This document shows, one piece after another, positions 1-4,733 of a DNA stretch of 6,057 bases; position 1 is the first letter of the stretch, and each line of letters begins with the position of its first letter. Source of the stretch: Candidatus Uhrbacteria bacterium. GTDB lineage: Bacteria > Patescibacteriota > Patescibacteriia > UBA9934 > UBA10169. A model generated the notes under the pieces. It ran no database searches and had not been told where the DNA came from. It saw only the letters and a list, made by a program, of their open reading frames with translations. The stretch lies in assembly GCA_003505155.1 (NCBI GenBank), contig DNYJ01000001.1, positions 1 through 6,057 on the forward strand, read 5' to 3'. Position numbers and translations under genes: made by a program.

Positions 1-846
1 GAACCAAAATTCCAAACGCTTGCTTCTCCCACGCTTGATGCCGAAGTTCTCCTCGCTTACGCGCTTGATGTGACGAAGCCGCAGTTGTTTTCCCGCCTTA
101 ATTTTGAAGTTTCTCCAAAACAGGAAGAAACGTACCGTGCGGCCATTGCACAGCGCCTCGAGCATGAGCCCGTCGCCTACATCACCGGCAAGAAATATTT
201 TTACGGGCGGGCATTCGAGGTGAATCGAAACGTCCTCATTCCTCGTCCGGAAACGGAGACTCTCATTGAAGAAGCCCTGCGCGTCTTCAAGTTGTATGAA
301 GAGCATCGCGAAAAAGTTCGGTTCATAGATGTTGGAACCGGATCAGGCGCCTTGGGTATCACACTCTCCGCGGAAACGCACAAGAGCGTCATCGCAAGCG
401 ACATCAGCCCTGATGCGCTTGTCATGGCTCGAAAGAACGCCGCCACGCATAAGGTCGCCGATCAGATGACCTTTGCGCAGGGAAATTTGCTCGAACCGAT
501 CGTCATCATTCTTGAAGAGACACGCCCCGATCACACGATCGTAACCGCCAATCTCCCCTATCTCACCACGCACCAATGGACGGATGCCCAACCCGAAATC
601 CGAGACTTCGAGCCAAGACTCGCGCTTGAAGCCGGTTATTACGGACTCGACGTGTACTGGCTGTTCTTCCGCCAACTCAAAGAATATCGCCGATGCTTTG
701 GAGGTTCGTGCGTTGTCTTGTGTGAAATTGATCCGGCACAAGATACGAAGCTCCCTCATCTCATCCGCGAGCACTTCCCGGAAGCCGACATGGAAATTCT
801 CCCCGACCTTCACGCTCTCCCGCGAGTCATCCGTGCCGTTTTATAA
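1..846 (+). CDS. prmC: Release factor glutamine methyltransferase PrmC (HemK family), 5' end cut by window edge
   Basis: PrmC transfers a methyl group from S-adenosylmethionine to the glutamine of the GGQ motif in peptide-chain release factors, in the cytoplasm. The frame is open from base 1. The residues encoded before the in-frame GTG at 70 (LDAEVLLAYALDVTKPQLFS) fit the helical N-terminal domain of PrmC, so the true start lies outside the window and GTG 70 is not the start. In the 281-residue visible part, IPRPETE is at residues 80-86, and the cofactor-binding loop DVGTGSG is at 110-116. The substrate motif is NLPY at 184-187 (bases 550-561), where the family usually has NPPY; Asn, the second Pro and Tyr are kept. 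The C-terminal end looks complete (stop TAA 844-846). The gene converges on the pterin dehydratase gene and overlaps it by six bases. The family call is firm; activity with Leu in the motif is likely but not shown. Confidence 0.93.
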   Translation, partial: EPKFQTLASPTLDAEVLLAYALDVTKPQLFSRLNFEVSPKQEETYRAAIAQRLEHEPVAYITGKKYFYGRAFEVNRNVLIPRPETETLIEEALRVFKLYEEHREKVRFIDVGTGSGALGITLSAETHKSVIASDISPDALVMARKNAATHKVADQMTFAQGNLLEPIVIILEETRPDHTIVTANLPYLTTHQWTDAQPEIRDFEPRLALEAGYYGLDVYWLFFRQLKEYRRCFGGSCVVLCEIDPAQDTKLPHLIREHFPEADMEILPDLHALPRVIRAVL

Positions 847-1164
847 TGCATTGATCTTCGCCGCGAGAATAAAATCGTTTTCGGAGAGCCCGCCGATCGC
901 GTGCGTGGAAAGTTCGATCAAGACACGGCTGTAGTGGATTTCGATATCCGGATGATGCCCCTCGGATTCGGCCAGGCGCGCAACCTGGTTCACAAACTCC
1001 ATGGCATCGGCAAATGTCCCGAACGAGAATGTGCGAACAAGCCGTTCGTCATTTATCGTTTGCCAAGCGTCTCCGAGCTCGTCGAGATACGGACCGATCT
1101 TGTCGCCCAAGAGCGGCTGAACGCCGCCTTCGCAAGACTTGCAGGTTTTTTGCGCAAGGTTCAT
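841..1164 (-). CDS. Pterin-4a-carbinolamine dehydratase (PCD/DCoH family)
   Basis: Members of this family dehydrate 4a-hydroxytetrahydrobiopterin, recycling the cofactor of aromatic amino-acid hydroxylases; some bacterial relatives have other or unknown roles. The protein has 107 residues, a normal length. It carries the signature GHHPDIEIHY at residues 69-78, then STHAIGGLSENDF at 86-98. His70, His71 and His88 have the same spacing as the catalytic His61, His62 and His79 of the mammalian enzyme. The N terminus has a CxxC pair (Cys8, Cys11), common in bacterial members. The start is ATG 1164, with no Shine-Dalgarno sequence, and a perfect TATAAT lies 27 bases before it. It follows the B3/4 gene by 46 bases on the same strand. 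No pterin-dependent hydroxylase is in the window, so its partner is unknown. Confidence 0.9.
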   Translation of the reverse strand: MNLAQKTCKSCEGGVQPLLGDKIGPYLDELGDAWQTINDERLVRTFSFGTFADAMEFVNQVARLAESEGHHPDIEIHYSRVLIELSTHAIGGLSENDFILAAKINAL

Positions 1165-1191
1165 AGAAAGTTTAATTTAACATTCAGTGTT

Positions 1192-1197
1192 ATTATA
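1192..1197 (-). promoter_or_regulatory. Probable -10 element of the pterin dehydratase gene
   Basis: The minus strand reads TATAAT here, a perfect match to the bacterial -10 consensus. It lies in the AT-rich 46-base gap after the B3/4 gene. Transcription would start about seven bases downstream, leaving a leader of about 20 bases without a Shine-Dalgarno sequence. I see no good -35 hexamer at normal spacing, so the support is the hexamer and its position. Confidence 0.45.
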
Positions 1198-1210
1198 AGA
1201 TCGCTGTTGT

Positions 1211-1894
1211 CTATCCTGCTCCCAAGACCAGGATCAATCCTTTACCGCCACAGAAGTGTTCAATAAGATCCATGAGTTCTTTGGTAGCTGTGGTAACATC
1301 CTCTTTTGTAGCCGGTGGGAGACCCTCGACAACAAGGAGAGCGTTTTTTGTCGTCTCCGCCATTTTGGTCTTATCGCACTCCCGCCAGTTCCATCTCCGG
1401 CAGAGAACCTCTTTATCATCACGATAAATCACCTCACCCGGTTTTGGATGATCAATTCCCTCGGCGCCCAAGATCACAAATGATTCCTCCCCTGTTGCGA
1501 ATGTGAGACGAATATCTCCCTCGATGCGATCGAGATCATCCCCGCCAACGGGAAGTTTGTGCTTAAGCGAGACAAGGTTGTAAAGATCCACCAGTGTGTT
1601 GATATGGCGCAAATCCATTCCTTCGAGCGTCATCCGATACAAGTTCTCAACCGAACACCGATACTTTTTCGGCTTGCCACCAAAAGCGCCGTAGGCTTCC
1701 TGCCATGCAACGAAACGCGGATCCTCCGAATAACTCCCAAGACTCATCGTTGCACGGATACGTTCTTGCTGTGCACGCACGAGTTCCATGAGTTCCGTGG
1801 AAGAGCCTGCGTTGTCGATCCCCCTCGCTTCGACAACACCCAAGTGAAGTCCCGGAAATGTTGCAAAGATATTTCGATCAATACTGAATCTCAT
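1211..1894 (-). CDS. B3/4 domain protein (PheRS beta-subunit B3/B4-like, possible tRNA-editing relative)
   Basis: The protein has 227 residues. From about residue 60 it matches the free-standing B3/4 domain family, related to the B3/B4 region of the phenylalanyl-tRNA synthetase beta chain, which removes wrongly attached amino acids from tRNA. Visible family features are FGGKPKKYRCSVENLYR at 71-87, INTLVDLYN at 98-106, LPVGGDDLDRIEGDI at 114-128, HPKPGEVIYRDD at 149-160 and CRRWNWREC at 165-173. The function of the stand-alone proteins is not established; trans-editing or binding of an amino acid or RNA is inference. ATG 1894 is chosen because MRFSIDRNIFATFPGL looks like a natural N terminus and a good -10 element lies six bases before it. 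The alternatives ATG 1921 and TTG 1927 would add residues encoded by that promoter. The gene follows the ArsR-like gene, with a copy of the shared palindrome between them. Confidence 0.82.
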   Translation of the reverse strand: MRFSIDRNIFATFPGLHLGVVEARGIDNAGSSTELMELVRAQQERIRATMSLGSYSEDPRFVAWQEAYGAFGGKPKKYRCSVENLYRMTLEGMDLRHINTLVDLYNLVSLKHKLPVGGDDLDRIEGDIRLTFATGEESFVILGAEGIDHPKPGEVIYRDDKEVLCRRWNWRECDKTKMAETTKNALLVVEGLPPATKEDVTTATKELMDLIEHFCGGKGLILVLGAG

Positions 1895-1900
1895 AATCCC

Positions 1901-1927
1901 AATATACCAAAAACCTGACATCAGCAA
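1901..1927 (-). promoter_or_regulatory. Probable promoter of the B3/4 gene, extended -10 type, leaderless
   Basis: The minus strand reads TGGTATATT at 1909-1901. This is an extended -10 (TGn followed by TATATT, five of six consensus bases). A weak TTGCTG at 1927-1922 could act as -35 with a short 15-base spacer. Six bases separate the hexamer from ATG 1894, so transcription would begin at about the A of the start codon. The palindromic operator copy lies just upstream. Confidence 0.45.
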
Positions 1928-1941
1928 CAGCGTCTTTAGGA

Positions 1942-1967
1942 TTCAACCATTTAACTAAAAGGTTGAA
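1942..1967. promoter_or_regulatory. Palindromic operator, copy A, upstream of the B3/4 gene
   Basis: This is a 26-base imperfect palindrome: TTCAACC, 12 bases, then GGTTGAA. Inside those arms TTTA and TAAA also pair symmetrically, giving 22 of 26 symmetric positions. Bases 1945-1967 are identical to 2246-2268. The site begins nine bases after the ArsR-like stop codon and ends 47 bases before ATG 1894 of the B3/4 gene. Size and symmetry suit a dimeric winged-helix repressor such as ArsR-family proteins. It also contains TTAAAT on the minus strand, which might serve as a -10 hexamer. Confidence 0.65.
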
Positions 1968-1976
1968 CGACTTCTG

Positions 1977-2243
1977 CTAATCGATGGCAAGCACGGCTCG
2001 GGTAAGAAGAACTGCCGTCTCATCCAGCGAAGCAAGGACATACTGCCCCGACCGCTTGCGATCAATGCACCGAGCTCTCTCCAGACACTGGAGATGCTTA
2101 ACAGCCGCAGGATATGAGATTCCCAGTCCGTCAGCAACATCAGCAACACACAAATCAGAATGCACCAGAAGACGTTCGAGAATCAGCAGACGTCGCTCGT
2201 TTCCCAGTGCCTTTAAAAGTTTGACTTTGGCTTTACTTTTCAT
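1977..2243 (-). CDS. ArsR-like winged helix-turn-helix transcriptional regulator
   Basis: The protein has 88 residues, at the short end for this family, and is essentially one winged-helix DNA-binding domain. LLKALGNERRLLILERLL at residues 9-26 is the typical first helix region of ArsR-family repressors. Helices follow at about 33-41, and the recognition helix around ISYPAAVKHLQCLERA (42-57), then a short wing at about 60-70 (IDRKRSGQYVL). Classical metal sensors have CVC in helix 3; here the corresponding stretch is DLCVAD, keeping Cys32 but with Ala at the second position. Cys53 and Cys59 are the only other cysteines. The ligand cannot be named; metal, redox or no ligand are all possible. 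Its start codon directly abuts one copy of the repeated palindrome and another copy follows the stop, which suggests autoregulation and control of the B3/4 gene. Confidence 0.85.
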   Translation of the reverse strand: MKSKAKVKLLKALGNERRLLILERLLVHSDLCVADVADGLGISYPAAVKHLQCLERARCIDRKRSGQYVLASLDETAVLLTRAVLAID

Positions 2244-2268
2244 AGAACCATTTAACTAAAAGGTTGAA
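2243..2268. promoter_or_regulatory. Palindromic operator and promoter, copy B, at the ArsR-like start codon
   Basis: Bases 2246-2268 repeat copy A exactly (23 of 23); the outer two or three bases of one arm have diverged next to the start codon. On the minus strand the site includes TTAAAT at 2255-2250, four of six consensus -10 bases, six bases before ATG 2243. A bound dimer would cover the promoter and start codon, the expected geometry for self-repression. The transcript would be leaderless or nearly so. Confidence 0.65.
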
Positions 2269-2278
2269 TAAACTCGTT

Positions 2279-2304
2279 GATTCCATCAGCCACCTGTAGG
2301 AATC
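2279..2304 (-). terminator. Possible terminator hairpin after the PIF1-like helicase gene
   Basis: Six bases after the helicase stop, the minus strand can fold GATTCC-TA-CAG-GTGG-CTG-AT-GGAATC, nine base pairs with a two-by-two internal loop. AACGAGTTTATTC follows, only a modest U-rich tail and a few bases late. The position is right for a terminator between the helicase and the ArsR-like gene, but the tail is poor. Confidence 0.35.
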
Positions 2305-2310
2305 TCTGCC

Positions 2311-3867
2311 CTAAATAAGTTCGAGTTTGTTTAGCCGGGAACGAATAGCACCGGGCTGGCGCTCGAGGATTTCTGCAATCGTCTTCACCTTCTCTTCTTT
2401 TGTGTAAAGTTCCATGAGTCGTGCATCCTCCTCTTCGTCCCACGCCATGTAAGCGCGCGGATGCTGTTCACGAATTCGGACAAGACGAGATTCGAGAGCG
2501 ACACTCGAATCCACACGCTTGTCCTCTAATACCTTAGGCATGATCCCGCCGCAGGCTTTGACGAAACCCTTATGCAGGGACGAAAGTTCATCGGTTTCAA
2601 ACTCGCCAAACCCCGCCTCCGCTTCAAGCGATGCCGAGCGGAAACGCTCATCTTCCAACAGCACTTCCGGATGAACGCACAACGCCATCTCGTTCCAACC
2701 GATAAGCGAGAGGCCGGCAAGCGAGCGCACCCGAGACAGCGCCACATATCCCTGGCCCTCAACAAACGCGTGGCGTAAATCCACAAGCGCGGCGTCAAGC
2801 GACATCCCCTGCGATTTGTGCACCGTAATCGCCCACGCGAGCCGGAGCGGAATTTGAACGATGCGCGCGGCGACCTTGCCGTGTTCCTCGATCGACCATT
2901 CGGCGGGTTCGGCCAACACGCACCGGCCGTTGCGCGTAACAACCACCGGATAGCCACTCTCCTTCTCGAACTCCGCCACCGTCCCGAGCGTCCCGTTCAC
3001 AAATGCTCCTTTCTGACTGTTCTTCGTAAACATCACCGCGGCGCCAACTTTGAGCGAGAGACGCTCCGGCGAGAGACAGCCTTTCTTTAACGGCTCCGTA
3101 AGACTCTTTTTTCCAAACGTCATCATCAAGAATGTCTTTGCTTCACCCGCGATACGCAGAAGCTCCTCGTCATTGATACGGTCCACGTCTATGTTGTGGG
3201 AATAGAGCTTGAGAGATCCTTCGGGAATGGCATCCACTTCCGTCGCTTGGCGAGCAGAAAGAATCTCGACCTCATCTTCGGAAACCATATTGCGGCGCAG
3301 AGATGAGAGGAGCTTAAGAAAAGCGGCGTCCTCCTGACGATGCTGTTCGGAGAGGTAGCAGACAAGCGGCTTAGCTCCACGCCAGGCCACCGAATTGAAA
3401 GCAAGCTGCGCCGGAGGCTCGCCTTCACGCGCCACGGGCGGAAGTTGAAAAAAATCGCCGACAAAAACGACTTGCAAACCACCGAATGGCTCTTTGGAAC
3501 GCTTTACCTCGCGACACACGCGCTCAATCGAAGAGAGCGTGCGGCCGTCAAGCATGGAGATCTCGTCAATGATGAGAATGCGTGTTCGATCAATGCGCTT
3601 CGCCGCATACTCATTGGAAGCAATTCGATCTACGTCCCACGAGGTAAGTTCTTTTTTGATGCCGATCCCGCTCCACGAATGAATCGTGCGACCGCCGATA
3701 TGCGTTGCGGCAATGCCCGTCGAAGCCGTAACGGCAACCTCAATTTTCGCACGCTTCAAAAACGAGACGTACGCGTTCGTGACAAACGTCTTTCCGCTTC
3801 CTGGCTCGCCAGTGAGAAAAACATTCGCTCCGGTTTTTAACATGTCGAGCGCTTGGGCTTGAGTCAT
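2311..3867 (-). CDS. PIF1-like ATP-dependent DNA helicase with C-terminal Myb/SANT-like HTH domain
   Basis: PIF1-family enzymes are superfamily 1B helicases that move 5' to 3' on DNA and clear G-quadruplexes, R-loops or stalled forks. All main motifs are present (numbering from ATG 3867, 518 residues): Walker A GEPGSGKT 20-27, motif Ia TASTGIAA 47-54, Walker B IIDEISM 99-105, motif III GDFFQLPP 137-144, EQHRQ 174-178, HKSQGMSLD 350-358 and GYVALSRVR 373-381. The C terminus (about 474-518, AWDEEEDARLMELYT and then PGAIRSRLNKLEL) resembles a Myb/SANT-like HTH and could aid DNA binding. ATG 3867 is chosen because the homologous part starts there (MTQAQALDMLKTGANVF). An in-frame GTG at 3912 would add 15 residues. 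That GTG sits six bases after a promoter-like TAACAT, so it cannot be excluded. Neither start has a Shine-Dalgarno sequence. Confidence 0.9.
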   Translation of the reverse strand: MTQAQALDMLKTGANVFLTGEPGSGKTFVTNAYVSFLKRAKIEVAVTASTGIAATHIGGRTIHSWSGIGIKKELTSWDVDRIASNEYAAKRIDRTRILIIDEISMLDGRTLSSIERVCREVKRSKEPFGGLQVVFVGDFFQLPPVAREGEPPAQLAFNSVAWRGAKPLVCYLSEQHRQEDAAFLKLLSSLRRNMVSEDEVEILSARQATEVDAIPEGSLKLYSHNIDVDRINDEELLRIAGEAKTFLMMTFGKKSLTEPLKKGCLSPERLSLKVGAAVMFTKNSQKGAFVNGTLGTVAEFEKESGYPVVVTRNGRCVLAEPAEWSIEEHGKVAARIVQIPLRLAWAITVHKSQGMSLDAALVDLRHAFVEGQGYVALSRVRSLAGLSLIGWNEMALCVHPEVLLEDERFRSASLEAEAGFGEFETDELSSLHKGFVKACGGIMPKVLEDKRVDSSVALESRLVRIREQHPRAYMAWDEEEDARLMELYTKEEKVKTIAEILERQPGAIRSRLNKLELI

Positions 3868-3918
3868 AAGATCTTTGCTAGAGGTATGAACAAACCCTAT
3901 GGAAAAACCCACAGGTTG

Positions 3919-3947
3919 ATGTTAACGTATACATACAATGGTGTCCC
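3919..3947 (-). promoter_or_regulatory. Possible promoter of the helicase gene
   Basis: The minus strand reads GGGACA at 3947-3942 (four of six -35 bases, keeping GACA). An ideal 17-base spacer follows, then TAACAT at 3924-3919 (four of six -10 bases). Transcription would start near 3912, where a GTG in frame with the helicase lies. It could yield a leaderless GTG-initiated transcript or a 45-base leader to ATG 3867. Confidence 0.35.
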
Positions 3948-4038
3948 TTTGGGGAGACTCCGAGACTCCGCTTCGTAAGAAGTGGAGATCGTTTTTTACA
4001 GAATGGATCTCTGCAAACGTATCTTCAATTTTGTCCAT
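3922..4038 (-). CDS. Doubtful small ORF, 38 residues
   Basis: An ATG-to-TAA frame encodes a 38-residue polar peptide that begins MDKIEDTFAEIHSVKNDL and ends DTIVCIR. It lies upstream of the helicase gene on the same strand, and its stop codon overlaps the helicase -10-like hexamer. There is no Shine-Dalgarno sequence; GAGAAT (four of six -10 bases) lies six bases before the ATG, matching the spacing at other genes here. The frame contains the 3966-3987 hairpin and the GAGACTCC duplication, which argues against it. I recognise no family, and a chance ORF is the more likely reading. Confidence 0.18.
   Translation of the reverse strand: MDKIEDTFAEIHSVKNDLHFLRSGVSESPQRDTIVCIR
3966..3997 (+). terminator. 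Terminator-like hairpin with T-tract, plus-strand orientation
   Basis: CTCCGCTTC, loop GTAA, then GAAGTGGAG forms a nine-pair stem with one G-T pair. ATCG and six T follow on the plus strand. No plus-strand gene lies upstream, so it has no obvious customer; it might stop antisense transcription, or be chance. The shape is good, the context poor. Confidence 0.3.
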
Positions 4039-4096
4039 TCAATAATTCTCGTGATGAATTCCTCCACAAAAAAACAATCCGCCGACTTTAGGAGTC

Positions 4097-4122
4097 ATGG
4101 GATCGTCTTAGGATGATCTCAT
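4097..4122 (-). terminator. Hairpin downstream of the metK unit, possible transcript end
   Basis: An 11-pair stem (ATGGGATCGTC on the plus strand, loop TTAG, then GATGATCTCAT, with two G-T pairs) begins 45 bases after the stop of the 182-residue protein gene. A run of seven T on the minus strand lies at 4074-4068, more than 20 bases past the stem. It is therefore not a textbook intrinsic terminator. It may protect the 3' end of the transcript. Confidence 0.28.
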
Positions 4123-4167
4123 TCCATCACAAAAATCGTGTTTTGTCAACGAACTCCTGTGGAAAAG

Positions 4168-4716
4168 TCACTCGCGAAACCCGAGCGTTGGGGAAACGAG
4201 TCTGAACGCTTCCATGCATCCAATGGGAAGCCCGGAATCATCAGAAAATCCCGTCCCGCAACCGCCGACAAACATGATCCAATCGTCATTCACGTCGCGA
4301 GGATAACGGTCGCCTCCAGCATAACACTGGTCAAAATCAGCTCGAACAGTCTCAAGCGATTCATAGCCAAACTTATTGGAAAGCACGCTCACAATGAACG
4401 TACCGGGATCCTGATGCGGTGCAAACGGCGTGAAGCGATAACGATACATCTGCTCGCCGGTAAACGCGTCGACGAGTTCACTAAGACGACGATTGTCCGG
4501 ATCCGGATCGCCACACTCCTGCTTCATAGCCCGAAACTCCGCGATGGTCGGTACGAACACTTCCCCGCCGAGCTCAACGGACACGAGCGAATCGTCCACC
4601 TCGTAGGTAAGCGGCCCCATCTTGCGCAGATCCGGTTCCGGTTTGTAGAACATAAAGACGGCAAAAGCTGCAACGACCAGCATCACGACAAAGAATAGAC
4701 TGATAGGATTTTTCAT
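4168..4716 (-). CDS. Membrane-anchored or secreted protein of unknown function
   Basis: I do not recognise the family. The 182-residue product starts with a short basic end (MKN), then an uninterrupted hydrophobic stretch from about residue 5 to 24 (rich in F, V, A, M), then a polar, acidic domain. This is a signal anchor or signal peptide, placing the rest outside the membrane. No lipobox Cys follows it. The outer domain has four cysteines (68, 131, 153, 167), an even number that could form two disulphides, and ends in a Gly-rich CGTGFSDDSGLPIGC segment at 153-167. It starts 14 bases after the metK stop, so it can be co-transcribed with metK. An extended -10 overlapping the metK stop could also give it its own leaderless transcript. 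The opposite-strand ORF over the same bases is a His/Arg-rich shadow. Confidence 0.72.
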   Translation of the reverse strand: MKNPISLFFVVMLVVAAFAVFMFYKPEPDLRKMGPLTYEVDDSLVSVELGGEVFVPTIAEFRAMKQECGDPDPDNRRLSELVDAFTGEQMYRYRFTPFAPHQDPGTFIVSVLSNKFGYESLETVRADFDQCYAGGDRYPRDVNDDWIMFVGGCGTGFSDDSGLPIGCMEAFRLVSPTLGFRE

Positions 4717-4724
4717 AGGTCACT

Positions 4725-4733
4725 ATTGTATCA
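4725..4733 (-). promoter_or_regulatory. Possible extended -10 promoter of the 182-residue protein gene
   Basis: The minus strand reads TGATACAAT, an extended -10 with five of six consensus bases. Its TGA is also the metK stop codon. Eight bases separate it from ATG 4716, so the transcript would be leaderless or nearly so. No -35 of note is visible. Confidence 0.38.

Larger units (their letters stand above)
3868..4167. other. Intergenic stretch between the unknown membrane-anchored protein gene and the helicase gene
   Basis: No convincing gene is visible in these 300 bases. They hold a possible small minus-strand ORF (4038-3922, 38 codons, no Shine-Dalgarno). They also hold a tandem GAGACTCC duplication at 3954-3969, and a hairpin at 3966-3987 followed by six T on the plus strand. 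A longer hairpin lies at 4097-4122, and there is a promoter-like pair before GTG 3912. No tRNA-like or CRISPR-like structure was seen. Confidence 0.6.

Noticed and set aside
343..813. Minus-strand ORF of 156 codons inside prmC
   Set aside because: Antisense shadow of the clearly conserved methyltransferase core.
1177..1197. Small AT-rich hairpin (TAACA, loop, TGTTA) between the B3/4 and pterin dehydratase genes as a terminator
   Set aside because: Five weak pairs and no convincing T-tract in the right direction; the -10 element explains the site better.
1895..1927. TTG 1927 or ATG 1921 as the start of the B3/4 gene
   Set aside because: The added residues are encoded by an extended -10 element, and the conserved-looking N terminus begins at ATG 1894.
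4128..4140. CACAAAAATCGTG as a small terminator hairpin
   Set aside because: Only three stem pairs around a seven-base loop; too weak to support.
4138..4698. Plus-strand ORF of 186 codons opposite the 182-residue protein
   Set aside because: Its product is rich in His, Arg and Lys without domain features. The minus frame has a proper signal anchor, a promoter-like element and operon spacing.
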